Origin: Candidatus Iainarchaeum sp.
GTDB lineage: Archaea > Iainarchaeota > Iainarchaeia > Iainarchaeales > GW2011-AR10
Direction of reading: 5' to 3'
Assembly: GCA_016186855.1 (NCBI GenBank)
Contig: JACPKT010000061.1
Location: forward strand, 6,393 to 14,166
DNA length: 7,774 nt
In this document: positions 1 to 4,937 of the stretch, in pieces
Layout: the number at the start of each line of letters is the position of its first letter
Numbering within the stretch: the stretch's first letter is position 1
The notes under the pieces: model-generated
Database searches by the model: none
Told to the model about the DNA's origin: nothing
The model's input: only the letters and a program-made list of their open reading frames with translations
Program-made: the position numbers and the translations under genes

Positions 1-327
1 TCGCTTGAAGCAGACGGTTTCATGGTTGCAAGAACAGAGTTTGCAGCGCAAAAACTGAGCATTGAACTTGCAGAAAAAATAAAAAACCAAGAAGTGAAAG
101 GAACAAGAGGATTTTCAGGCGAATACTTTATAATTGATTCAGAACTGTACCACCAGAAGTCAAAAACCGTTTTAGAGTTTTTGAAGGCAAAAAAAAGTGC
201 AGCACTGGAAGAGCTGAAAAGTTCCTTAAAACTGCCTCCAACTCTTATAAAAATTATCTGCACATTTTTATCAGAGGACGGGTTAATACTTGAAAGACGA
301 AAAGAGCAATACCAGTATATAGAGTGA
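1..327 (+). CDS. 3' part of a winged-helix-like protein of unknown function
   Basis: The frame is open from base 1, so the true start is probably outside the window; the Met at 22 is most likely internal. About 108 residues are visible, ending in TGA at 325-327. The last 60 residues (from KSKTVLEFLKAKKSAALEEL to the C-terminus) read as helix-helix-recognition helix followed by a short wing (EDGLILERRKEQYQYIE), which fits a winged helix-turn-helix. The leading SLEADGFM could be the end of a preceding similar fold. I do not recognise the family; nucleic-acid binding is inferred from fold only. The stop lies 7 nt before the next gene, so the two are probably co-transcribed. Confidence 0.6.
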   Translation, partial: SLEADGFMVARTEFAAQKLSIELAEKIKNQEVKGTRGFSGEYFIIDSELYHQKSKTVLEFLKAKKSAALEELKSSLKLPPTLIKIICTFLSEDGLILERRKEQYQYIE

Positions 328-334
328 GAGTCAA

Positions 335-706
335 ATGAGCGTCTTGATTCCAATAATTTCAAAAAAAGAAAACAACCCAGAGTTTTTGAAAAAAGCAATT
401 AAAGGAGAGAAAAAAGTTTTCCTGCTCATCATAATGGACACTACTGCAACAACCAAAAACTTTGGCTTTGCAACAAGCGAAATAGGCCACGGAAACGAAC
501 TCATAGAAGAAATAAAAAAAAACCTTGAACCCGAAAACGTTTCAGTCGACGAAGCCCTTGAATGGGGCGACACAAACACCCAAATAATCAACTATGCAAA
601 ACTAAAAAAAATCGGCAAAGTAGTGCTCGCAAAACAGGAAAACGAATACTTCAAAAACCTTGTAAAAGACCTGGAAAAAAACAATTTTGAAGTAAAAATC
701 ATTTGA
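335..706 (+). CDS. small UspA-like (universal stress protein fold) protein
   Basis: This 123-residue protein opens with a hydrophobic beta strand (SVLIPII), followed by NPEFLKKAI, a second strand (KVFLLIIMD), a helix (GNELIEEIKKNLE), then EWGDTNTQIINYAKLKKIGKVVLAKQ and a final strand (FEVKII). This alternating alpha/beta order resembles universal stress protein-like domains seen in many archaea. The usual ATP-binding G-2x-G-9x-G(S/T) motif is not evident, so nucleotide binding is doubtful. The start is the ATG 7 nt after the preceding stop, with only a weak purine-rich ribosome site (GAGTGAGAG), consistent with an operon. The family assignment rests on fold pattern and remembered relatives, not on a search. 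Confidence 0.65.
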   Translation: MSVLIPIISKKENNPEFLKKAIKGEKKVFLLIIMDTTATTKNFGFATSEIGHGNELIEEIKKNLEPENVSVDEALEWGDTNTQIINYAKLKKIGKVVLAKQENEYFKNLVKDLEKNNFEVKII

Positions 707-723
707 AGAGCCAACCAAAAACC

Positions 724-750
724 TTTTAATATAATTATATCAAATTATAT
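724..750 (+). promoter_or_regulatory. vapBC promoter with palindrome and direct repeats
   Basis: A TATA-like TTTTAATATA (724-733) overlaps a perfect 12-bp palindrome ATATAATTATAT (729-740). AATTATAT occurs at 733-740 and again at 743-750, a 10-bp period of about one helical turn. A start site about 25 nt after the TATA box would leave a leader of only a few bases before the ATG at 763. VapB-family antitoxins commonly repress their own promoter through such repeats, so this is a plausible operator; binding itself is inferred. Confidence 0.5.
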
Positions 751-762
751 TTTGTGGTTTGA

Positions 763-981
763 ATGGAAGTTGAAGTAGTGGCCAGAAAGTGGGGTAACTC
801 CATTGGCGTGACTTTGCCAAAGGAAGCCGTTGAAATGGAAGGGATAAAGGAAAATGAACACTTTTTCATCGACATCCACAAGGAAAAACAGGCCACGGTA
901 AGGGACATTTTTGGGCTTGCCAAGGGCTGGAAAATTGATTCACAACATGTTAAAGACGAACTTAGAAGGCAAGACCAGTGA
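763..981 (+). CDS. vapB: VapB antitoxin, AbrB/SpoVT (MazE-like) family
   Basis: This 72-residue protein has the N-terminal swapped-hairpin signature of AbrB-type antitoxins: VARKWGNSIGVTLPKEAVE at residues 5-23, the DNA-binding core. The C-terminal part (DIFGLAKGWKIDSQHVKDELRRQDQ) is the short amphipathic segment that in this family wraps the partner toxin. The antitoxin dimer would bind its own promoter and neutralise VapC. The TGA stop (979-981) overlaps the GTG start of vapC (978-980) by 3 bases, indicating translational coupling. There is little room for a leader, so translation is probably leaderless. Confidence 0.9.
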   Translation: MEVEVVARKWGNSIGVTLPKEAVEMEGIKENEHFFIDIHKEKQATVRDIFGLAKGWKIDSQHVKDELRRQDQ

Positions 982-1349
982 AAGAAAAAAACTATTTTCT
1001 GGATTCATACGCGGTAATTGAAATACTCAAAAGCAACCCGAATTACGGCCAATTTTTGGATGCGCCATTGGTTTCCACTAGGATTAATCTGGTTGAAGTT
1101 GCATACCATTTGATAGAATCATTTCCAAAACAAAAAGCAGAGGAAATCATTTTCTCCTTAAAATTCAGCATTCTTGAAATAGAAGAAAAACAAATAACTG
1201 CAATAGCACATTTTAGGAAAGAAAACTCAAAAAAAAAGCTTTCATACATTGACTGCATTGGTTACGTTTTGGCAAAAGAACATGGCTTGAAATTTGTCAC
1301 AGGGGACAAGGAATTCAAAGGCATGCAAAACGTTGAATTCGTAAAATGA
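978..1349 (+). CDS. vapC: VapC toxin, PIN-domain ribonuclease
   Basis: This 123-residue PIN domain would be a Mg2+-dependent RNase; in the VapC family the targets are usually tRNA or rRNA. The acidic active-site set is complete: D9 in FLDSYAVIE, E40 in NLVEVAY, D92 in YIDCIGYVLA and D110 in FVTGDKEF. The length matches typical VapC proteins. The start is GTG, embedded in the vapB stop (GTGA), so expression probably depends on vapB translation, which is usual for a toxin placed second. Nothing looks truncated, so the module is predicted to be active. Confidence 0.9.
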   Translation: MKEKNYFLDSYAVIEILKSNPNYGQFLDAPLVSTRINLVEVAYHLIESFPKQKAEEIIFSLKFSILEIEEKQITAIAHFRKENSKKKLSYIDCIGYVLAKEHGLKFVTGDKEFKGMQNVEFVK

Positions 1350-1402
1350 CTAAATGGGCGAACCGAAACCGGGCGAATATTTTCTTAAAAAATAGTGATT
1401 AA
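1346..1402 (+). CDS. very short ORF overlapping the vapC stop
   Basis: The ATG at 1346 overlaps the vapC TGA as ATGA, and an 18-codon frame (MTKWANRNRANIFLKNSD) ends in TAA at 1400-1402, which in turn overlaps the next ATG as TAATG. The chained overlaps look like translational coupling. However, the reading frame runs through the 21-bp repeat, and the peptide is too short to assign. It may be only a consequence of repeat sequence lying downstream of vapC. Confidence 0.2.
   Translation: MTKWANRNRANIFLKNSD
1354..1374 (+). repeat. 21-bp exact repeat, copy 1
   Basis: The 21 bases starting ATGGGCGAACCG and ending CCGGGC recur exactly at 6096-6116, and weaker similarity continues into an A/T-rich tail at both places. 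Here the copy begins 4 nt after the vapC stop. It can be read as MGEPKPG (frame of ATG 1354) or as WANRNRA (frame of 1346), so conservation at DNA level is more likely than conservation of one peptide. It is unusually GC-rich for the neighbourhood. Confidence 0.75.
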
Positions 1403-1500
1403 TGGAAAAGCAAAATGAGTTTTTCTTGCCAAACGAGGAGATAAATTCAAAAGAAGATTTTAAGGAACATTTACTGAACTTGGAACGAAAACTTATATGA
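1402..1500 (+). CDS. 32-residue ORF after vapC, unknown
   Basis: The frame MEKQNEFFLPNEEINSKEDF continues as a charged, helix-prone peptide (KEHLLNLERKLI) and stops at TGA 1498-1500, inside copy A of the 33-nt element. Its ATG overlaps the preceding short frame by one base. I recognise no family. It could be a real small protein co-expressed with vapBC, a remnant of a larger gene cut off by the 33-nt element, or chance. Confidence 0.25.
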   Translation: MEKQNEFFLPNEEINSKEDFKEHLLNLERKLI

Positions 1501-1525
1501 CGCTGACATGTTAAGCGTCGTTGTC
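1493..1525 (+). repeat. 33-nt module-boundary element, copy A
   Basis: The copy begins TTATATGACGCTGAC and ends GCGTCGTTGTC. It contains a 6-bp inverted repeat GACGCT/AGCGTC (1499-1504 and 1514-1519) around a 9-nt centre. It matches copy C at 30 of 33 positions and copy B at 27 of 33. It ends 26 nt before the minus-strand relE stop at 1552, between the plus-strand vapBC block and the minus-strand cluster. Confidence 0.8.
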
Positions 1526-1551
1526 AATTTCTTGCAGCCAACAAGTCTGTG

Positions 1552-1797
1552 TCATCTGTAGACTTTTCCTCTGTGTTCAAAAGTATGGAATTCAATTTGG
1601 TTTTGTTTTGGCTCAAAAATCAGCCTGAACGGTTTTATTCTCACGCTTTTCTTTCCGGTCAATTCTCTGCCCAAAAACTTTCCTTTTGATGGATTGGACA
1701 AAATGCTTTCAACGGCTTTTTGGAGTTTTCTCAAAGTGCCTTTGTCTTTGAGTTTGCTCATTTGTTTTTTGAATTCGTCAGAAAAAACAGCTTGCAA
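1552..1797 (-). CDS. relE: RelE/ParE-family toxin
   Basis: This 81-residue RelE-fold protein belongs to the family of ribosome-dependent mRNA endonucleases (RelE) and gyrase poisons (ParE). It shows an N-terminal helical hairpin (FSDEFKKQMSKLKDKGTLRKL), then strands GRELTGKKSVRIKPFRLIFE and the closing motif EHRGKVYR. Basic and aromatic residues that usually shape the RelE active site are present: R53, K55, R58, R76, Y80. The start is TTG at 1797, 6 nt after the antitoxin TAG, with an AGAAGGTAG ribosome site overlapping the antitoxin end. The toxin is in the same frame as the antitoxin, separated by TAG plus two codons. Whether it cuts mRNA or acts otherwise cannot be told from sequence. Confidence 0.85.
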   Translation of the reverse strand: MQAVFSDEFKKQMSKLKDKGTLRKLQKAVESILSNPSKGKFLGRELTGKKSVRIKPFRLIFEPKQNQIEFHTFEHRGKVYR

Positions 1798-1803
1798 GCA
1801 AAA

Positions 1804-2016
1804 CTACCTTCTGAAAAAATCATCAAGCTCTTTTTTTGAAGAAACTCTTGTAACTCTGCCTTCTTTTATGTCCTTTTCACTGCGTTTAATGCTTTGCATC
1901 AAATTTTTGTCATTAAGAATTTCGGCAGTTTCAATCAAGGAGTCAAGCTCATCCCTGATGCGGCGTGCTTCCTCAATTTTCTTGGAAAAAACCAATACAG
2001 TTGAGCCATTTGCCAT
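1804..2016 (-). CDS. relB: RelB-like antitoxin
   Basis: The 70-residue frame starting MANGSTVLVFSKK has a short beta strand, then helices EEARRIRDELDSLIETAEIL and LMQSIKRSEKDIKEGRV, and the tail TRVSSKKELDDFFRR. This is the usual layout of archaeal RelB-like antitoxins placed directly upstream of relE. The open frame extends to an ATG at 2130, but the extra 38 residues (MAPFCIKPNLNFPGDREVFF and onward) do not fit the family and would run through a hairpin and the probable promoter. ATG 2016, 6 nt after a 20-bp inverted repeat, is preferred. The protein should bind RelE and repress the operon. Confidence 0.8.
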   Translation of the reverse strand: MANGSTVLVFSKKIEEARRIRDELDSLIETAEILNDKNLMQSIKRSEKDIKEGRVTRVSSKKELDDFFRR

Positions 2017-2022
2017 AAAAAA

Positions 2023-2058
2023 CCACAAATAAATTATTGTGGCAATTTGAATAAAAGC
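2023..2058 (-). promoter_or_regulatory. relBE promoter and operator
   Basis: A perfect inverted repeat CCACAA-8 nt-TTGTGG spans 2023-2042, just upstream of the relB ATG (2016). On the minus strand a TATA-like GCTTTTATTC lies at 2058-2049, which would place transcription start near 2030, inside the inverted repeat. This is the classic position for autorepression by an antitoxin. The repeat is read directly; regulation is inferred. Confidence 0.5.
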
Positions 2059-2066
2059 CTTTTGAA

Positions 2067-2085
2067 CGCGAAAAAATACTTCGCG
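2067..2085 (-). terminator. hairpin between hepT and relB
   Basis: CGCGAA and TTCGCG form 6-bp arms around a 7-nt loop. On the minus strand it lies 66 nt after the hepT stop and is followed by a T-containing, not strongly T-rich, stretch. It could end the mntA-hepT transcript or be a second regulatory site before relBE. The lack of a clear U tract makes it a weak terminator candidate. Confidence 0.3.
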
Positions 2086-2151
2086 GTCACCGGGAAAGTT
2101 TAAATTAGGTTTTATGCAGAAAGGCGCCATAAAATAAAGAGGTTCTGCTGC

Positions 2152-2493
2152 TTATTCAAACCCGGATTTTATTTCTTGGATTGAGTTTTTAAGGCGGGGA
2201 ATTTTGTTTTGGACAATGTCCCAAACAATTTTGAAGTCAATATTAGCATAGGCATGAATCAGGATGTCGCGGAGTCCAGAGATTTTTTTCCATTCAACTT
2301 CAGGGTGTTGTTTCCTGATTTCGTTTGGAATTTTTTTAACTGCTTCCCCGATGATTTCAAGGTTTCTGACAACAGCGTCAATGGCCATTGGGTTTTTTGA
2401 AAATTCTTCAAATGAAAGATTTTTTGTGTATTTTTGGATTTTTTCAATTGAATCCAATACATCCGAAAAATAAATTTCAAATTGTTTTGGCAT
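2152..2493 (-). CDS. hepT: HepT-like HEPN toxin (DUF86)
   Basis: This is an all-helical HEPN-domain protein with the catalytic RX4HXY motif RDILIHAY near its C-terminal half, followed by NIDFKIVWDIVQNKIP, which is typical of DUF86/HepT. In characterised HepT proteins this motif forms an RNase site, and its tyrosine is AMPylated by the partner MntA. The longer frame starts at 2514 (MSERKHSMPK), but the internal ATG at 2493 has a GGAAG ribosome site 6 nt upstream and gives a 17-nt overlap with mntA, so it is preferred. That start gives 113 residues. The motif R, H and Y are all intact, so activity is expected. Confidence 0.88.
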   Translation of the reverse strand: MPKQFEIYFSDVLDSIEKIQKYTKNLSFEEFSKNPMAIDAVVRNLEIIGEAVKKIPNEIRKQHPEVEWKKISGLRDILIHAYANIDFKIVWDIVQNKIPRLKNSIQEIKSGFE

Positions 2494-2791
2494 AGAGTGC
2501 TTCCTTTCGGACATTTTGCAAAGCAGGCTTTAACGCCTGTTCAGTGACCAAATCGATTTTTCGTTTGAAAAGAGTTTCCAGAAAAAACTTTGTCTCCATG
2601 AAATTATCAAAAGTCGGGTTTTCAAATGAAACCAAAAAATCCAAGTCACTTTTAGCAGTTGCATGGCCGTTCAAAAAAGAACCGAATAAACCGATTTTCT
2701 TTACGCTAAAAGACTTTAAATGGGACCTGTTTTGTTCAAGAACCTCAATTATCATCGTGGGCGTTAATTGTTTATTTCCATTTTTTTCCAT
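2477..2791 (-). CDS. mntA: MntA-like minimal nucleotidyltransferase antitoxin
   Basis: This 104-residue protein of the minimal nucleotidyltransferase (MNT) family has the motif GLFGSFLNGHATAKSDLDFL: G37-S38 for nucleotide binding and D49/D51 for metal binding, with a third acidic residue at D80 in KIDLV. In studied pairs MntA AMPylates the HEPN toxin's active-site tyrosine and so neutralises it. The ATG at 2791 follows a GGGAAG ribosome site by a few bases. The 3' end overlaps hepT by 17 nt, so production of the two proteins is coupled, antitoxin first. A TATA-like AATAAATTA lies about 30-35 nt upstream on the minus strand. Confidence 0.9.
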   Translation of the reverse strand: MEKNGNKQLTPTMIIEVLEQNRSHLKSFSVKKIGLFGSFLNGHATAKSDLDFLVSFENPTFDNFMETKFFLETLFKRKIDLVTEQALKPALQNVRKEALYAKTI

Positions 2792-2855
2792 GCTCTTCCC
2801 TTAAAATAAAGCAGTATTCCTAATTTATTCTTTGCCTTCAAAACACTAAAAACTG

Positions 2856-2888
2856 TTATATGACACTGAGCGGTTCCGCGTCGTTGTC
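2856..2888 (+). repeat. 33-nt module-boundary element, copy B
   Basis: The copy begins TTATATGACACTGAG and ends GCGTCGTTGTC, the same length as copies A and C. It is the most divergent in the centre, where GCGG-TT-CCGC (2870-2879) makes a tight inverted repeat. The outer arms pair GACAC/GCGTC with one mismatch on the plus strand but with a G-U on the minus strand. It lies between mntA (start 2791) and the end of the 52-residue ORF (2942), separating two toxin-antitoxin-type modules. Confidence 0.8.
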
Positions 2889-2941
2889 AATTCTTCATTG
2901 GCCATTAGTAAACGTCATCCAAACAGGTTTTAATCAGCGTT

Positions 2942-3100
2942 CTATTTATCCAAGAATTTTACTTGCTGTTTGCTCCACACTTTGTTTGGTGTTTTTTTGA
3001 GCCATTTTGCGTATTGTTTTACAAACTCTAGCCGTTGCTGCCTGTTAAGCTCCATTTCTTTTTTCAATTCATTCAAATCAATTTTTGGAAATTTTTCCAT
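2942..3100 (-). CDS. 52-residue partner of the nucleotidyltransferase, candidate antitoxin or toxin
   Basis: The frame MEKFPKIDLNELKKEMELNR continues as a charged helical segment (QQRLEFVKQYAKWLKK) and ends TPNKVWSKQQVKFLDK. The ATG at 3100 is 5 nt after the stop of the upstream nucleotidyltransferase, so the pair is almost certainly one operon. Short proteins with a similar KTPNKxWSxQQ ending next to nucleotidyltransferases are, from memory, widespread in archaea; I cannot confirm this without a search. The balanced charge and single predicted long helix suit a small protein that binds its neighbour. No catalytic motif is seen. Confidence 0.65.
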   Translation of the reverse strand: MEKFPKIDLNELKKEMELNRQQRLEFVKQYAKWLKKTPNKVWSKQQVKFLDK

Positions 3101-3105
3101 GCCAT

Positions 3106-3705
3106 TCACCCTAATGCATTAAACTTGTCTTCTACTTTTAGTCTTTTTACAAACCCATTAAATAGTTCCATATTCAAACTTTCTTTAAACATTTCCCAAA
3201 GGTGGATTGCATCCTCAATGTCTTTGTCCGACCCAAGGTACAATTTGAAGGCAATTTGCAGTTCCATTTTTGACGTGTTTAGCTGTTCTCCGTTGATTTC
3301 AACAATCAATTTGTTTTTGAGCGAATATTCATTTAAATCGGTTTTTGGAAACTTTAGTTCAAAATTTGGCTCAATTGTGCCTTTAATTGCAAATCTTATT
3401 GCAAGCATGCCTTTAAGGTAGTCTTCAAAAGCGCTTTTTGGAATTGACGTGTTCAGGCATTCAAAACCTTGCATGTCCAGTTCATTCCAGAGGCCCAAGA
3501 ATTTTTCATATTGCATTTCCTCAATGAACAGGTCAATGTCCTCAGTGTGCCTTGTTCTGCCAAAAAGAATTGCAATGTAACCTGAAATGATAACATAATC
3601 TATTTTGGCCTTTTCAAGGATTTTTACAAAGCGCAGCACTAACCTGTCAAGGTTTGAAAACTCCCTGTCAAACACAACTTTGTTTTTTTCAAATTTGATT
3701 TCCAT
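3106..3705 (-). CDS. AbiEii-like nucleotidyltransferase (DUF6036-type)
   Basis: This 199-residue protein contains a polymerase-beta-fold nucleotidyltransferase core: DYVIISGYIAILFGR (36-50) followed by RHTEDIDLFIEE, with metal-binding D56 and D58. The C-terminal LQIAFKLYLGSDKDIEDAIHLWE resembles the KL...KDxxDIxxL helix of AbiEii/type IV toxin nucleotidyltransferases. Relatives modify tRNA or protein by NMP transfer; the substrate here is unknown. The G-S/G-G motif is degenerate (SGY). The ATG at 3705 sits 18 nt from a perfect GTTAA-T-TTAAC inverted repeat that overlaps a TATA-like stretch, suggesting autoregulated, near-leaderless expression with the 52-residue partner downstream. Confidence 0.75.
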   Translation of the reverse strand: MEIKFEKNKVVFDREFSNLDRLVLRFVKILEKAKIDYVIISGYIAILFGRTRHTEDIDLFIEEMQYEKFLGLWNELDMQGFECLNTSIPKSAFEDYLKGMLAIRFAIKGTIEPNFELKFPKTDLNEYSLKNKLIVEINGEQLNTSKMELQIAFKLYLGSDKDIEDAIHLWEMFKESLNMELFNGFVKRLKVEDKFNALG

Positions 3706-3723
3706 AAAAAACAGAAAAGCAAA

Positions 3724-3734
3724 GTTAATTTAAC
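3724..3734 (-). promoter_or_regulatory. palindrome in the nucleotidyltransferase promoter
   Basis: GTTAA-T-TTAAC is a perfect 11-bp inverted repeat. On the minus strand the same stretch (GTTAAATTAAC) is TATA-like and would place transcription start close to the ATG at 3705. A repressor bound here would block TBP. It is short enough to occur by chance in AT-rich DNA. Confidence 0.35.
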
Positions 3735-3738
3735 GGTT

Positions 3739-3757
3739 TGGCGCTGACAAAAATCGC
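3739..3757 (+). repeat. degenerate half copy of the 33-nt element
   Basis: TGGCGCTGACA (3739-3749), then four unmatched bases, then TCGC matches 3765-3783 of copy C at 15 of 19 positions with identical spacing. The two are 26 bp apart in the same orientation. The conserved 3' end (GTCGTTGTC) is missing. Confidence 0.55.
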
Positions 3758-3759
3758 TT

Positions 3760-3792
3760 TTATATGGCGCTGACATGTTTCGCGTCGTTGTC
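3760..3792 (+). repeat. 33-nt module-boundary element, copy C
   Basis: The copy begins TTATATGGCGCTGAC and ends GCGTCGTTGTC, matching copy A at 30 of 33 positions. It ends 20 nt before the minus-strand stop of trpS (3813), so it sits in the trpS 3' region and upstream of the nucleotidyltransferase gene. It is preceded by an A-rich stretch like a BRE, as are copies A and B, making TTATATG a possible plus-strand TATA box. Confidence 0.8.
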
Positions 3793-3812
3793 TTTTCATG
3801 ATGCTTTGGTAT

Positions 3813-4913
3813 TCACTCACCAAACACGATTTTTTGGGCCAAGTCCATTTTTTGCCAAGCTTTTTCCTGCGTTTTTTCAATCCACGGAACAAAAAAATCA
3901 ATGGCTATTTGCTTTATTTCAGAGGAAAGCAGTTTCCCGCTCTTGTAGTCGTCGTAAATTTCTTTGAGTTTTTTGCTGTCAGGCAAATGGAACGAGAGCA
4001 ATTCGTACACTTTGCAGATTTCGGGAATGCCTCCAAGCCTTCGGTGCTCTTCCACTGTCGGCCTGCCGCCGGTGAATGCGCCCTGAATTTTTTTCTCCAC
4101 TTCCTTTGCAGAGTCATTCAAAAAAATCGCGGTCTCAGGACGCGAACTCGACATTTTTGATCCCTCGCGCAAGCCGCTTTGGTGGCGGAAAAAAACAAAA
4201 GAAGGCAAATGCATTTCGTATGGTAACCTGCGCGCAATGTCGCGCGTGACGCGCGCGTGCGGGTCCTGATCCAATCCAATTCCAGTAATGCTTGGCATTG
4301 GGCCCTCAAATTCTTTTAATTGCGGATGCAGGATGTCGGCGTACTGTAAAAAGTTTGCGCCAACCTTCCCCAAATCTACGTGGCCATAAACTGCTTCAAA
4401 AGTGTTTTTTGTTATTTTTTTGCTCAACTCAAACGCGAACTCGAAATAGCGCCGCGGGTTTTTGCCGCTTCCCTGGCTCTGCACAAAAACGTCTTTTTCG
4501 CTTAAACCAAGCGCGAGCGCGAAAGACAGGTTGTCAACAGCATTTTTTTTTGCGGCTTCAATTGAGGGAACTTGTTTGTCGTCACGCGAAAGGAAAGCGT
4601 CAAGGTCTGAAACGCTCAAATAGTTTTTGCCGCCACTTTTTTTGAAAAAAACAAACAGGTCCAAGTCCACCTTGTGGCCCAGGTGCAGGGGACCGCTTGA
4701 AGCAATGCCAGTAATGTTAATGAAGAACTTTTTTTGCCTAATTCTTTCCAACACCGACCCAAAATCCCGATGAGCAATGACAATTCCGCGCTCGAACAGG
4801 TAGTGGTCGAGCTTTTTTGAAAACTGGTTCGAAAAAGGGGCAAGCCCGAATTTTTTGAACACATGCGAATAGTCTTTTACTTCCAAGCCCCCCCAAGGGT
4901 CAATTTCTGTCAC
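3813..4913 (-). CDS. trpS: tryptophan--tRNA ligase (archaeal type)
   Basis: This 366-residue class I aminoacyl-tRNA synthetase charges tRNA-Trp in the cytoplasm. The ATP-binding HIGH motif is HLGH at 77-80 within ASSGPLHLGH, and the second motif is KMSSS at 253-257, the archaeal/eukaryotic form. GIGLDQDPHARVTRDIARRL (211-230) is the typical TrpRS segment around the active site. The length is close to other archaeal TrpRS proteins and both ends look complete. The start is GTG at 4913; an in-frame TAG 19-21 nt upstream excludes a longer form. A TATA-like TTTAAATATAG on the minus strand about 30 nt upstream leaves a leader of only a few bases. It ends in TGA 20 nt from copy C. Confidence 0.95.
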   Translation of the reverse strand: MTEIDPWGGLEVKDYSHVFKKFGLAPFSNQFSKKLDHYLFERGIVIAHRDFGSVLERIRQKKFFINITGIASSGPLHLGHKVDLDLFVFFKKSGGKNYLSVSDLDAFLSRDDKQVPSIEAAKKNAVDNLSFALALGLSEKDVFVQSQGSGKNPRRYFEFAFELSKKITKNTFEAVYGHVDLGKVGANFLQYADILHPQLKEFEGPMPSITGIGLDQDPHARVTRDIARRLPYEMHLPSFVFFRHQSGLREGSKMSSSRPETAIFLNDSAKEVEKKIQGAFTGGRPTVEEHRRLGGIPEICKVYELLSFHLPDSKKLKEIYDDYKSGKLLSSEIKQIAIDFFVPWIEKTQEKAWQKMDLAQKIVFGE

Positions 4914-4937
4914 TAAATCACTTAAAAACTAATGCAA

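Noticed and set aside
1493..1525. C/D-box guide RNA in the 33-nt element
   Set aside because: A conserved CTGA exists, but no C box (RTGATGA) or second box pair lies at suitable distance in any copy.
2017..2130. N-terminal extension of relB to ATG 2130
   Set aside because: The extra residues do not fit the family, there is no ribosome site, and the stretch holds a hairpin, a TATA-like box and an operator-like inverted repeat.
2209..2804. Plus-strand ORFs opposite hepT and mntA
   Set aside because: They are shadows of well-supported minus-strand genes and show only hydrophobic composition expected from the complementary codons.
1493..3792. 33-nt elements as a CRISPR array or integron attC sites
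   Set aside because: Spacing is about 900-1360 bp with genes between, so not CRISPR. The conserved ends (GTTGTC) do not fit the integron GTTRRRY core and no long folded attC structure is present.
3798..4160. Plus-strand ORFs opposite trpS
   Set aside because: They are antisense shadows of a clear TrpRS gene with no recognisable domain or start signals.
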